Assembly: GCA_023390555.1 (NCBI GenBank)
Contig: JAEWCQ010000033.1
Coordinates: 62,001 to 126,000 of the forward strand
Source: Bacillota bacterium
GTDB taxonomy: Bacteria > Bacillota > Clostridia > Lachnospirales > Lachnospiraceae
Length of the DNA stretch: 64,000 bases
Direction of reading: 5' to 3'
This document shows positions 26,328-36,080 of the stretch, piece by piece. Position numbers and translations under genes: made by a program. The first letter of the stretch is position 1; each line of letters starts with the position of its first letter. The notes below the pieces were generated by a model, which worked only from the letters and a program-made list of their open reading frames with translations, made no database searches and was not told the origin of the DNA.

Positions 26328-27719
26328 ATGGATTATAAAAAAGTAGCATCTGAAGTTTTAGATCATGTCGGTGGGGCCGATAACGTGAAAAGTTTCACGC
26401 ACTGTGCAACGCGATTAAGATTTAATTTAAAGGATGAAACATTATATCAGGCGGATGCATTAAAGATAACAAAAGGAGTCATGGGAAGTGTTGTCAGCGG
26501 AGGCCAGCACCAGGTGATCATTGGAACGGATGTTTCTCATGTATATGATGAGCTGGTATCCATTCTTGGAAACGATGTTGCGGCAAAAGAACTGGACATT
26601 GTTGAAAAAGATGATCTTGCAAAGAGTAAATTTTCTCAGATTTTAGATACCATCTCCGGGATCTTTACGCCGATACTTCCGGCAATTGTCGGAGGGGCAA
26701 TGATTAAAACCCTGTTAATCATTTTAACCCTGCTTGGGGTTATGGATAGTACGGGGCAGACCTACCAGATTTTAACATTTGTCGGAGACACACCATTTTA
26801 TTTCCTGCCGATTATGCTGGCGTATTCCGCAGCGAAAAAGTTTAAGATGAACCCAATGATGGGTATGATGCTTGGACTTATGATGATTCATCCAACCTAT
26901 CTGACAATGATCGAGACAGGGGACCCGGTCAAATTATTTGGATTGGTGCCTGTCACACTTGCAAAGTACACTTCAACTGTAATTCCGGTCATTCTGGTGG
27001 TATGGGTTGGATCTTATGTAGAGCGTTTTGCCGATAAGATTACGCCTAAGGCAGTCCGGTTTTTCTTAAAGCCGTTAATTACTTTACTGATTATGGTTCC
27101 GATTGCCTTTTGTGTGGTAGGACCGTTAGGAACGATAGTAGGAAATGGACTTCAGTATGTGCTGAATGTAATACAGACCCAGGCACCGTGGTCATTGCCG
27201 ATTATCTTTGGTGTGGCAGCTCCGATTGTCATCATGCTGGGTATGCATTATGTAGTGACCATTCCGCTTGTAATGTCAGCAATTGCTGCCAGTGGATATG
27301 ATATGCTTGGTGCCGGATTTCTGGTTGCCAATATTGCACAGGGTGCAGCTGCATTTGCAGTTATGCTGCAGGCAAAAAATTCTGATTTTAAAGCGATGGC
27401 GGGCTCAAGCGGTCTGACGGCTTTGCTTGGGGTAACGGAACCTGCAATGTATGGTGTCAACCTGAAACTGAAAAAACCATTTATAGGGGCTCTCTGCGGC
27501 GGATTAATCGGTGGAATTGTCTGCGGAATCGCAGGTGTAAAACGTATTACGTTCGGACCAACCGGACTTACCACGATTGCAATCTTTATTGATCCAAAAA
27601 ATAACATGAATTTTATTATGGCAATTGTCGGTGTTGTTGTATCCTTTACGGTTTCTTTCATTGTAACCTACATCATTGTGAAAAAAGACAGCAAAATACA
27701 GGAAGAAATAGGAGCGTAA
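26328..27719 (+). CDS. PTS beta-glucoside transporter subunit EIIBC
   Basis: 463 residues. N-terminal EIIB domain with phospho-Cys26 in SFTHCATRLRFNLKD. From about residue 100 a hydrophobic EIIC domain with about ten membrane segments, including GVTEPAMYGVNLKLKKPFIGALCGG, the conserved sugar-binding loop of the glucoside family. No EIIA domain is attached; it is encoded two genes downstream. It imports and phosphorylates an aryl- or beta-linked glucoside. GGAGGG precedes the ATG. Confidence 0.93.
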   Translation: MDYKKVASEVLDHVGGADNVKSFTHCATRLRFNLKDETLYQADALKITKGVMGSVVSGGQHQVIIGTDVSHVYDELVSILGNDVAAKELDIVEKDDLAKSKFSQILDTISGIFTPILPAIVGGAMIKTLLIILTLLGVMDSTGQTYQILTFVGDTPFYFLPIMLAYSAAKKFKMNPMMGMMLGLMMIHPTYLTMIETGDPVKLFGLVPVTLAKYTSTVIPVILVVWVGSYVERFADKITPKAVRFFLKPLITLLIMVPIAFCVVGPLGTIVGNGLQYVLNVIQTQAPWSLPIIFGVAAPIVIMLGMHYVVTIPLVMSAIAASGYDMLGAGFLVANIAQGAAAFAVMLQAKNSDFKAMAGSSGLTALLGVTEPAMYGVNLKLKKPFIGALCGGLIGGIVCGIAGVKRITFGPTGLTTIAIFIDPKNNMNFIMAIVGVVVSFTVSFIVTYIIVKKDSKIQEEIGA

Positions 27720-27722
27720 TTT

Positions 27723-29183
27723 ATGAGTAAATTTCCAGAAGATTTTTTGTGGGGCGGCGCGATTGCTGCCTCACAGGCAGACGGGGCATGGCAGGATGGT
27801 AAGAAAGGCCTTGATACACAGGACTTACGTTATTTTGATGCGGCATGGGAAAATGAAATGCGGCAGGAAAATCGGAATATTAACATGACGACGGAGCGCT
27901 TTACGAGAGCACTCGAAACGGAAGATGCGTCCAAGTATCCATTCCGCAGAGGAATTGATTTTTATCATACGTGGAAAGAGGATTTAAAGCTGTTCCATGA
28001 GATGGGAATGAAGCTGTTCCGTACTTCCATTAACTGGGCAAGAATCTATCCAAACGGAGATGATTCCGTACGAAACGAGCAGGGAATCCAGTTTTATAAG
28101 GAATTATTTACAGAGTGTCATCGTCTGGGTATGAAAGTATTTGCAACGATCCTTCATTACAACATTCCCGTGCATCTGGTTACGGAGTATGGTGGCTGGA
28201 AGAGCAGAGAGACCGTGAAATATTATGAGAGGTACTGCATCACCCTATTTCAGGAACTGGGGGATCTGGTAGATTACTGGCTTCCGTTCAATGAGATCAA
28301 TTGTTCCAGATTTAATCCGTGGAATGGCTGCTGTTTGATCAAAGATCAGGAGGCAGAATACAATCAGTCAATTTTCCAGTGTACGCATCATCAGTTTATT
28401 GCAAATGCCCTGGCGGTGAAAGCAGCGCACAGGATACTTCCCGGATCTAAGGTAGGAGGAATGATAGCACGGTTTACTTCCTATCCGGCAACCTGTAAAC
28501 CGGATGATGTAATGCAGACTATATTAGATGAAAATTACAAAAACTATTTTTATACAGATGTGATGGCCAGGGGAAAATATCCGTCCTATACAAAGCGGAT
28601 GTTTGCAGAACTTGGTGTTGAAATTGAAAAAGAACCTGGGGATGATGAACTGATCGCGGAAAATACGGTAGATTTTCTGGCATACAGCTACTATATGTCA
28701 ATGATTTCTTCCAACGATCCGAATTATGAAATTACCAGCGGAAATCTTCTTTCCGGTAAGAAAAATCCCTATCTGGACAGCAGTGACTGGGGATGGCAGA
28801 TTGATCCGGTTGGATTAAGGATTTCCCTAAATGAAATGTATGACAGGTATCAGCTGCCGGTTATGATTGCAGAAAATGGAATCGGTGCCAAGGATGTCTT
28901 AGAAGAGGATAACACCGTTCATGATGATTACCGGATTGATTATCTGCGTGCGCATGTCCGGCAGATGGAAGAGGCAATTGCGGATGGAGTGGATTTGTTC
29001 GCTTATACAACGTGGGGAATTATAGACATCGTATCGTGTGGAACAATAGAAATGAGTAAACGCTATGGCGTTATCTATGTGGACCGGGATGATGCCGGAC
29101 ATGGAACCAATCAGCGCTATAAGAAAGATTCCTTTGCCTGGTATCAGAAATGCATTGCTACCAACGGAGCGGATTTGGTATAA
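27723..29183 (+). CDS. 6-phospho-beta-glucosidase, GH1
   Basis: 486 residues, full-length GH1 TIM barrel. FPEDFLWGGAIAASQADGAW at the start, acid/base Glu191 in PFNEINC, nucleophile Glu384 in IAENGIGAKD, and SKRYGVIYVDRDD near the end, typical of 6-phospho enzymes. It hydrolyses the phosphorylated glucoside delivered by EIIBC. It starts 3 nt after that gene. Confidence 0.94.
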   Translation: MSKFPEDFLWGGAIAASQADGAWQDGKKGLDTQDLRYFDAAWENEMRQENRNINMTTERFTRALETEDASKYPFRRGIDFYHTWKEDLKLFHEMGMKLFRTSINWARIYPNGDDSVRNEQGIQFYKELFTECHRLGMKVFATILHYNIPVHLVTEYGGWKSRETVKYYERYCITLFQELGDLVDYWLPFNEINCSRFNPWNGCCLIKDQEAEYNQSIFQCTHHQFIANALAVKAAHRILPGSKVGGMIARFTSYPATCKPDDVMQTILDENYKNYFYTDVMARGKYPSYTKRMFAELGVEIEKEPGDDELIAENTVDFLAYSYYMSMISSNDPNYEITSGNLLSGKKNPYLDSSDWGWQIDPVGLRISLNEMYDRYQLPVMIAENGIGAKDVLEEDNTVHDDYRIDYLRAHVRQMEEAIADGVDLFAYTTWGIIDIVSCGTIEMSKRYGVIYVDRDDAGHGTNQRYKKDSFAWYQKCIATNGADLV

Positions 29184-29268
29184 AAATGGAAAACCGGTAT
29201 ACGAGCCGGATATAAAATGGAGAAATAACTTTAAAGATACTAGTTTCATAATGGAGGGAGCGATCCGT

Positions 29269-29787
29269 ATGAATTTATTTCAGAATCTGCAAAAAAACAC
29301 AAAAGATAAAACGCATAGAAAGATGGATACAGAACCATATTGCGTCTATGCACCTGTGGAGGGAACTATGATAAAACTTGATGATTTCCCGGATGATGTT
29401 TTTGCACAGGGCATTTTGGGAAGAGGGGTTGGAATTCTACCGGAGGTCGGAGAAGTAAGAGCTCCGTTTGATGGAACAGTTCATACGGTTTTCGATACAT
29501 TACATGCCGTTAGTCTGGTCAGTAATGACGGGTTAGAGATTCTGATCCATGTGGGTGTGGATACCGTGAAATTAAAGGGGAAAGGATTTACAAAGCGAAC
29601 GCAGAACGGTGCACAGGTAAAGGCCGGTGATCTTCTGATGGAGTTTCAAATAAAACAGATTGAGAAAGCCGGGTATAAAACTGCAACTGCTGTGTGCGTC
29701 ACCAATTCGGATGAATATACAGATTTTCATATGGAAGGATATGGGCATGTAAACGCCGGACAGAAAATATATCAGGTTCTTAAGTAG
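29269..29787 (+). CDS. PTS glucose/beta-glucoside EIIA domain protein
   Basis: 172 residues. CVYAPVEGTMIKLDDFPDDVFAQGILGRG, RAPFDGTV, and the active site LIHVGVDTVKLKGKGF with His94. It takes phosphate from HPr and hands it to the EIIB domain of the upstream EIIBC. The ATG at 29269 lies 10 nt after GGAGGG. The frame stays open back into the GH1 gene, but no start or site supports a longer form. Confidence 0.93.
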   Translation: MNLFQNLQKNTKDKTHRKMDTEPYCVYAPVEGTMIKLDDFPDDVFAQGILGRGVGILPEVGEVRAPFDGTVHTVFDTLHAVSLVSNDGLEILIHVGVDTVKLKGKGFTKRTQNGAQVKAGDLLMEFQIKQIEKAGYKTATAVCVTNSDEYTDFHMEGYGHVNAGQKIYQVLK

Positions 29788-30041
29788 GCGTTAAAATGTT
29801 AATTTCTGTGTAGGGTTCTTACGAAAAAATTAATATCTTTACACGTGAATACTTATATATAATGTTTTGTATAGAACTAAATAATCACATATTGATAATT
29901 AAAGGAAATATTTGGAATAAAAAAACGCATAAAATAATTATAAAAATAACCAAAAAAAGAAAAATAGGTTGCCAAAAAATACTCATACTAATAAAATAGA
30001 TGTGTTGATATATACTACATAGAATAAAGGAGATAGACAGT
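29788..30041. other. AT-rich intergenic region before gdhA
   Basis: 254 nt, strongly A/T-rich. It contains TATAAT at 29858-29863 and TATACT at 30011-30016, but neither has a good -35 at proper spacing. I see no convincing hairpin or aptamer. Confidence 0.4.
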
Positions 30042-31376
30042 ATGAGTTACGTTGATGAGGTGCTTGAAAGAGTTCAGGCGAAGAATGCTTCCGAGCCTGA
30101 ATTCCTTCAGGCAGCACAAGAGGTATTGGAATCATTGAGACCGGCAATTGAGGCGAAAGAAGAGCTGTATCGAAAAGAAGCTTTGCTCGAAAGGCTGACA
30201 GAACCGGACAGACAGTTCAAGTTCCGTGTACCTTGGGTGGATGATAAAGGTCAGGTTCAGGTTAATACGGGTTACCGTGTTCAGTTCAACAATGCAATCG
30301 GACCATACAAGGGAGGTTTGCGTTTACATCCTTCCGTAAATATCGGAATCATTAAATTTCTTGGATTTGAACAGATTTTTAAGAATTCTCTGACGGGCCT
30401 TCCGATCGGCGGCGGAAAGGGCGGTTCCGACTTCGATCCGAAGGGAAAATCAGACCGTGAAGTTATGGCATTCTGCCAGAGTTTTATGACAGAACTGTGT
30501 AAATACATCGGTGCTGATGTAGATGTTCCGGCTGGCGATATCGGTACAGGTGCAAGAGAAATCGGTTACATGTTTGGACAGTATAAGAGAATCCGCGGTA
30601 TGTATGAGGGTGTGCTCACCGGAAAGGGATTGAGCTACGGCGGTTCTCTGGTGCGTACGGAAGCGACCGGATACGGTTTATTATACATTACGGAAGAGTT
30701 GATGAAATGCCACGGTATGGAAATGAAAGATAAGACAGTTGTTCTATCCGGAGCCGGCAATGTGGCTATCTATGCAGCGCAAAAAGCACAGCAGATGGGA
30801 GCAAACGTCGTGACAGTATCGGATTCTGCCGGATGGATCTATGATCCGGAAGGAATTGATGTTGCACTCTTAAAAGACATCAAAGAGGTGAAACGTGCTC
30901 GTCTGACCGCATATGCTGCTGCAAGAAAGAGCGCAGAATACCATGAGGGACGTGGAGTATGGCAGGTACCATGTGATATTGCACTGCCGTGTGCAACCCA
31001 GAATGAGCTGTTGCTGGAAGATGCAAAACAGCTCGTGGCAAACGGCGTAAAGGCAGTATGTGAAGGCGCAAATATGCCTACGTCGTTAGAGGCAACAAAG
31101 TATCTGCAGGATAACGGTGTGCTGTTCATCTGCGGAAAAGCTGCGAATGCCGGCGGTGTTGCGACATCCGCGCTTGAGATGTCTCAGAACAGCGAGCGCC
31201 TGAGCTGGACGTTCGAGGAAGTGGATGCAAAATTACAGAAGATCATGGTCAATATTTATCATAATATCGACAATGCTGCAAAGCGCTATGGAATGGAAGG
31301 CGACTACGTGGCAGGTGCAAACCTCGCAGGGTTTGAAAAAGTGGCAGATGCGATGCTCGCTCAAGGCGTCTGCTAG
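30042..31376 (+). CDS. gdhA: NADP-specific glutamate dehydrogenase
   Basis: 444 residues, the small hexameric class. FRVPWVDDKGQVQVNTGYRVQFNNAIGPYKGGLR, the catalytic Lys region LPIGGGKGGSDFDPKGK, DVPAGDIGTGAREIGYMFGQYKR, and VVLSGAGNVAIYAAQKA for NADP binding. It assimilates ammonium onto 2-oxoglutarate. Monocistronic, with AAAGGAG before the start and its own terminator. Confidence 0.96.
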   Translation: MSYVDEVLERVQAKNASEPEFLQAAQEVLESLRPAIEAKEELYRKEALLERLTEPDRQFKFRVPWVDDKGQVQVNTGYRVQFNNAIGPYKGGLRLHPSVNIGIIKFLGFEQIFKNSLTGLPIGGGKGGSDFDPKGKSDREVMAFCQSFMTELCKYIGADVDVPAGDIGTGAREIGYMFGQYKRIRGMYEGVLTGKGLSYGGSLVRTEATGYGLLYITEELMKCHGMEMKDKTVVLSGAGNVAIYAAQKAQQMGANVVTVSDSAGWIYDPEGIDVALLKDIKEVKRARLTAYAAARKSAEYHEGRGVWQVPCDIALPCATQNELLLEDAKQLVANGVKAVCEGANMPTSLEATKYLQDNGVLFICGKAANAGGVATSALEMSQNSERLSWTFEEVDAKLQKIMVNIYHNIDNAAKRYGMEGDYVAGANLAGFEKVADAMLAQGVC

Positions 31377-31414
31377 CGAGAAAGAAAGACTGATATTCTG
31401 AAAATGATGCATAG

Positions 31415-31456
31415 AAATACCCTGAGAGGGAAAAATTCCCTTTCGGGGTATTTTTC
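31415..31456 (+). terminator. Terminator of gdhA
   Basis: Arms AAATACCC and AGGGAA pair with TTCCCT and GGGGTATTT (small internal loop), followed by TTTTCTTTC. Confidence 0.85.
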
Positions 31457-31479
31457 TTTCGCAGGAGAGAAAATGGATA

Positions 31480-31508
31480 TTGGAAAAAGTGGGAAAATAG
31501 AATAAAAT
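31480..31508 (+). promoter_or_regulatory. Probable promoter of the signal peptidase gene
   Basis: TTGGAA (31480-31485), 17-nt spacer, TAAAAT (31503-31508). Confidence 0.5.
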
Positions 31509-31546
31509 AGAGGAAGAGTAAATTCATAAGGAAAGGCAGACGACGG

Positions 31547-32185
31547 ATGCAAAGAGAAGAAAACAATACAGTAGATACACTGGAGACAGAAAATTACGAA
31601 TTACAGAAAGAGGCCGATAAACCGCGGAAGAAGAAACAGGTAGAGCCGCCGGTTAATATCTGGAAAGAGATTTTCAGCTGGGTACTGACAGTAGCAGCGG
31701 CAGTCGTATTGGCGCTGTTTTTAAACAATTTCATTCTGATCAATGCCAGAATTCCGTCCGGCTCGATGGAGAATACCATTATGGAAGGTGACCGACTGAT
31801 CGGAAACAGACTTGCATATATAAAAGATGATCCTGAGCGTGGAGATATTGTGATCTTCAAATTTCCGGATGATGAAACGCAGAATTATGTAAAAAGAGTC
31901 GTTGGTCTTCCGGGTGAGACCGTACGGATAGAAGACGGTAAGATTTACATCAATGACGCAACGGAACCGCTGGATGAGGATTATCTGAAAGAGGAGTGGA
32001 CCGTGGAAACAGGGCCGTATACTTTTGAGGTACCGGAAGACTCCTATCTGGTGCTTGGAGATAACCGGAATAACTCCTACGATGCCCGCTATTGGAAAAA
32101 CACGTATGTAAGCAAGGATAAGATACTGGGCAAGGCAGAATTCCGTTATTATCCGTTTGATAAGATTGGCGGACTGAACGAGTAG
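31547..32185 (+). CDS. lepB: Signal peptidase I
   Basis: 212 residues. A charged N-terminal tail of about 45 residues, one membrane helix (VLTVAAAVVLALFLNNFIL), then ARIPSGSMENTIMEGD with catalytic Ser73, NYVKRVVGLPGE with catalytic Lys116, and LVLGDNRNNSYDARYW. It removes signal peptides outside the membrane, including presumably those of the two surface proteins in this window. Followed by the CDF exporter. Confidence 0.95.
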   Translation: MQREENNTVDTLETENYELQKEADKPRKKKQVEPPVNIWKEIFSWVLTVAAAVVLALFLNNFILINARIPSGSMENTIMEGDRLIGNRLAYIKDDPERGDIVIFKFPDDETQNYVKRVVGLPGETVRIEDGKIYINDATEPLDEDYLKEEWTVETGPYTFEVPEDSYLVLGDNRNNSYDARYWKNTYVSKDKILGKAEFRYYPFDKIGGLNE

Positions 32186-32226
32186 TATGTGATTCAAAGG
32201 GGGAGAATGAAGCAAGGAGAGATGAT

Positions 32227-33387
32227 ATGATAACATTACTTGCAAAGGTATTTATCAGGGCAAAAGACGGGACGGAAGAAAGACAGGCATATGGAATGCT
32301 CTGTGGGGTGGTTGGAGTTGCGCTGAATATTCTGCTTTTCATCGGAAAATTCATTGCAGGAACGATCAGTCATTCCATCGCTATCACGGCGGATGCATTT
32401 AACAACCTCTCCGATGCCGGTTCATCCTGTGTCACACTGGTAGGATTCCGGCTCGCAGGGACAAAACCGGATTCCGGGCACCCGTTCGGGCATGGAAGGA
32501 TTGAATATATTTCCGGTTTGATTGTATCCGGTGTCATCCTGATTATGGCATTTGAGCTGATCAGGGATTCCGTAAAGAAAATCATAAATCCGCAGGAGAC
32601 AGCGTTTTCTGTTATCTCCTGCGTCATACTTGCCGTATCGATTCTGGTGAAGCTGTATATGTCGTATTACAATAAGGCGGTGGGAGAAAAGATCTCTTCC
32701 GCTGCAATGAAGGCCACCGCATTGGACAGCTTAAGCGACGTCTGTGCAACTTCGGCGGTATTGCTTACAACATTCATCGATCGGTTCACAGGATTACATA
32801 TAGACGGATTCTGCGGCGTTCTGGTGGGATTGTTTATTTTCTATGCGGGTATCCAGGCAGCGAAGGAAACGCTGAATCCGCTGCTGGGTCAGCCGCCGAA
32901 ACAGGAGTTTGTCGAAGAGATAACAAAAATTGTCATGCAGGAAAAGCTTGTGCGCGGAATCCATGATCTGGTGGTACATGATTACGGTCCGGGCAGAGTG
33001 ATGATCTCTCTGCATGCGGAGGTTCCGGCTGATGTGAATATTTTAAAAATTCATGATGTGATTGACAACATTGAAGAGAAACTTCGGAAAGAACTCGGAT
33101 GTGAGGCGGTCATTCATATGGATCCTGTTGTGACAAATGATCCACAGGTCGTCGAGTTAAAACGGAAGATAAAAGCGATTCTGGCAGAGATCGATCCGAA
33201 AATCAATCTTCATGATTTCCGCGTGGTGGAAGGCGACACACATACGAATATTATCTTCGACGTAGTAGTACCATACGATTACCGGTTAAGTGACGAGGAG
33301 CTGGTAGAGCAGCTCACAGAGCAGGTACAGGAACATATCGGAAAACAGTATTTTCTCGTTGTAAAAGTAGATAAGGCATATAGCTGA
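32227..33387 (+). CDS. Cation diffusion facilitator (CDF) metal exporter
   Basis: 386 residues. Six membrane segments with the metal-site motifs ITADAFNNLSDAGSS in TM2 and ATALDSLSDVCATS in TM5, and GHPFGHGRIEYISGLI in the loop. A long cytoplasmic C-terminal domain (about residues 215-386) follows, with VHDYGPGRVMISLHAEV as the usual ferredoxin-like dimer fold. It exports a divalent metal such as Zn, Mn or Fe; which one is not evident. The last codons form a terminator stem. Confidence 0.93.
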   Translation: MITLLAKVFIRAKDGTEERQAYGMLCGVVGVALNILLFIGKFIAGTISHSIAITADAFNNLSDAGSSCVTLVGFRLAGTKPDSGHPFGHGRIEYISGLIVSGVILIMAFELIRDSVKKIINPQETAFSVISCVILAVSILVKLYMSYYNKAVGEKISSAAMKATALDSLSDVCATSAVLLTTFIDRFTGLHIDGFCGVLVGLFIFYAGIQAAKETLNPLLGQPPKQEFVEEITKIVMQEKLVRGIHDLVVHDYGPGRVMISLHAEVPADVNILKIHDVIDNIEEKLRKELGCEAVIHMDPVVTNDPQVVELKRKIKAILAEIDPKINLHDFRVVEGDTHTNIIFDVVVPYDYRLSDEELVEQLTEQVQEHIGKQYFLVVKVDKAYS

Positions 33388-33403
33388 TTGCTATATGCCT
33401 TAT
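33371..33403. terminator. Bidirectional terminator overlapping the CDF stop codon
   Basis: Perfect 14-bp stem ATAAGGCATATAGC / GCTATATGCCTTAT with a 5-nt loop; the TGA stop is in the loop. It lies between convergent genes. Confidence 0.85.
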
Positions 33404-33452
33404 CTCTTTCTATTGCTTTGCAACGCTGCACCGAAACGCAAACGCTGCTATT

Positions 33453-35678
33453 TTATTGTGCGTTGTCCGTATCACTGCCCGTGCCGGAAGAGGAACCATC
33501 AATCAGAGGATCGATTGGAATTCCTGTTTTGCTTTCCAGGGAGCCGCTGTCGGACGTCTCAGTCGGATTCTCCGTCTCTGTTTCTGTCTCCGCCGCTTGA
33601 TAGACAAATTCATTGGAACTGCGGAAAATAGTACTGCTGGAACCGACAATGTTTGCAACAATCGTATCACCGTCTTCAATGTCTTCCTGATTGATCCGAA
33701 GCAGGGAGCTGGATACAAATGAGGTCGTTACTTTTGTACCATTTACATAAATCTTCGTCCATGGGGTGAAGTTGGAGCCGTAAATACAAAGCTTTCCATC
33801 TGCAGTTGCCCACGTGTCGGATACTGTGACATCATCAATTCCCATGATAAGATTGCTGGCAGGATATTTGTCTTCTCCGTTATAGGCATAACGATCGCCG
33901 TAGAGAAGATCATATTGCAGATTCTCCAGACCACTCAGATATTCCGTGGAATCTTTCTGGCTCTGCGTATAGGTAAACATGGTTCCTTCGTGAATGCCGA
34001 TCTGGTTGGTCACGTCAGCCAGAAGCTGATAAGAGGTAAGGTCCGCATCCTGTTTCACAACACCGAAGTTATTCCAGGTCACGTATTTGGTTTTGAACAA
34101 ATCACCGGTTGCCATATCATCCTCGGTCAGCCCCATCGTTGGAAGATGATCACCGAACATGACAACCATTGTTTTTTCATCACGTTTGGACAATTCATTA
34201 ATCAGATTGCCGATGAATTTATCCACTTCATGGATCTCATTTACGTAATATTCCCACTGATTATTGGAAGCTTCATCCGCAGCTCCGGTAACGGTGATTT
34301 CCGGATTCTCGATAATTTTCTCGGAAGGATAATCGCCATGTCCCTGAACTGTAATTGTATAGACGAGATCGGACTGGTCCGGTGTGGAATCAAGCGCCTT
34401 TAAGGTCTCGTTGACAAGAATATCGTCGGTTGGCCAGTCGCCGAGCGGTGTGTATTCCTGAATGTTCATACATTCCTTGCTGGTAAATGTATCGAATCCC
34501 ATCATGGAAAATGCATTGGTACGGCTGTAGAAATTACCGCCGTTGTTATGTACAACGTGTGTACCGTAGCCAATCTGGGATAAATCAGATGCAATGCTCT
34601 CGCAATCGGTCTGCTTTAAGATCGTCTTGTAAGGATATTCGCCGGTGCCGAAATACTGCAGGCTCATACCGGTCAGGACTTCAAATTCCGTGTTTGCGGT
34701 TCCGGCCCCTACCACCGGTACCGTCAGGTGTCCGGAGGAGTAGTTCTCATACAGGGAGCGGAAGTTCGGAATCGGATCCTCGGAACAGTTTAAGTATTTT
34801 ATCTCTTCCGGATCGACAAAGGATTCCAGAAGAATAACAATGATATTCGGTTCATCTTCCGAAGTGACTGTAGTTGTCCCGGCATCAACAGAGGACTCGA
34901 TATTGGCAATCGTATCTTCCGAATAAGTTTCCGGCTTGCTCATACCACGGTCAACCACGCTGGAAGAAAAGCCATACACAAATCCGTAATTCTCATAGCC
35001 CAGTGCAATATTGGAAAAATAAGATGCAACGATGTTTGTGCTCTGTACTGCTTTGGTTGTGACGGAAAGCAGCAGGCAGACAGCAGCCACCAGAAGCGGG
35101 CTTAAGTATTTGTGTGTAGGCCCCTTATATTTTGGTCCTTTGATAAAAAGAATGACACATCCAACGATAAACGAAGCAACAACAACGACCACAAGGACAG
35201 CTTCGCCGGCCGTAAAGTAGTTGGTGTTCTGCATCGCGAACAGATCCGATAAACATTTCAGATCTGTAAATCCGAACGGAGTTACACGTTTGCTCAAAAT
35301 GCATCCGTTGATGGTTCCGAGGAATATCCAGAACCCGCTGACCAGCAGACGTACCAAAATTCTGCGCCGGGCCAGATAGGCAAGTGAAAGGCTTGCAAAT
35401 ATAATAAAGGAATTATACAGGTATGCCCAGGTGTGCCCGCCTACAAATGTGAATGCGGACAGAATATCACGTCTGGAAATGCATTCAACGAGAAAGCAGA
35501 GAAAGCATGCCAAAAGCGCATGGAACAATAGCGAATACCGGTTTAAAAAGGCGACTGCCTTTACTACACGCGGATTCGGTTCGCGATTCGCACGTTTTTC
35601 CTTCCAAAGTTTATAGTTTTGTCTTATTGTTAAAAGTGTATGTTTCATTTTTTCAAACGTATTTCTGATAGAACGCAT
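33453..35678 (-). CDS. LTA-synthase-family membrane sulfatase/phosphotransferase
   Basis: 741 residues. A basic N-terminus, about five membrane helices (residues 45-230), then an extracellular alkaline-phosphatase-type domain. NIIVILLESFVDP gives a metal ligand, VGAGTANTEFEVLTGMS holds the expected nucleophile Thr327, and MVVMFGDHLPTMG gives further ligands. The family builds or modifies glycerol-phosphate polymers, for example lipoteichoic acid. The tail after about residue 630 adds an IPT/TIG-like beta-sandwich (KLCIYGSNFTPWTKIYVNGT) and a Glu/Thr/Ser-rich low-complexity end not found in standard LtaS. Start ATG at 35678 with a GGGGGA site. Single gene. Confidence 0.9.
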   Translation of the reverse strand: MRSIRNTFEKMKHTLLTIRQNYKLWKEKRANREPNPRVVKAVAFLNRYSLLFHALLACFLCFLVECISRRDILSAFTFVGGHTWAYLYNSFIIFASLSLAYLARRRILVRLLVSGFWIFLGTINGCILSKRVTPFGFTDLKCLSDLFAMQNTNYFTAGEAVLVVVVVASFIVGCVILFIKGPKYKGPTHKYLSPLLVAAVCLLLSVTTKAVQSTNIVASYFSNIALGYENYGFVYGFSSSVVDRGMSKPETYSEDTIANIESSVDAGTTTVTSEDEPNIIVILLESFVDPEEIKYLNCSEDPIPNFRSLYENYSSGHLTVPVVGAGTANTEFEVLTGMSLQYFGTGEYPYKTILKQTDCESIASDLSQIGYGTHVVHNNGGNFYSRTNAFSMMGFDTFTSKECMNIQEYTPLGDWPTDDILVNETLKALDSTPDQSDLVYTITVQGHGDYPSEKIIENPEITVTGAADEASNNQWEYYVNEIHEVDKFIGNLINELSKRDEKTMVVMFGDHLPTMGLTEDDMATGDLFKTKYVTWNNFGVVKQDADLTSYQLLADVTNQIGIHEGTMFTYTQSQKDSTEYLSGLENLQYDLLYGDRYAYNGEDKYPASNLIMGIDDVTVSDTWATADGKLCIYGSNFTPWTKIYVNGTKVTTSFVSSSLLRINQEDIEDGDTIVANIVGSSSTIFRSSNEFVYQAAETETETENPTETSDSGSLESKTGIPIDPLIDGSSSGTGSDTDNAQ

Positions 35679-36080
35679 ACAGTTCAGTCCCCCTTGATTA
35701 ATAGAAAATTACATGCGTAAATTGCAGGTAAAGTTTATGTAAATAAAAACACATCTATGCTTGAAACAGAATAAATCTAAATGGAAGAAAAATCAACAGT
35801 AATCTTTGATAAATTTTTATTAATATTTTCTTAAAAACAATCCATTGTGTATAATAATAAGTAAAAAGCAGTGTAAAATAGAAGTAGTATTGCTTCAATA
35901 TAATGCAAAATTATGCGTACAAGCCTCCCAAAGGCTGTTTTTTAAAGGCTTGGCTGTTGGCAAAATCTTGAAATTGTGCTATTCTTTTTTTAGAATAATG
36001 CGTAAAAAGCAGAATAACGAGGACGAGTGGTCAGATAGATCAGATACAAGGAAATTGCTGGGGAGCAGTTGATCAAGGGG
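35679..36080. other. AT-rich intergenic region with one good promoter
   Basis: About 400 nt. A plus-strand promoter TTGAAA (35968-35973), 17-nt spacer, TAGAAT (35991-35996) precedes the GGDEF gene. A weak hairpin with six T residues occurs at 35922-35943. No aptamer such as a c-di-GMP riboswitch is recognisable. Confidence 0.5.

Noticed and set aside
29065..29268. EIIA frame overlapping the end of the GH1 gene, possible fusion or frameshift
   Set aside because: The GH1 gene has an intact C-terminus and EIIA has its own well-spaced ribosome site.
35850..35943. Possible small RNA with TATAAT at 35850 and hairpin with T tract at 35922-35943
   Set aside because: The -35 is poor and the stem has only five base pairs; not enough support.
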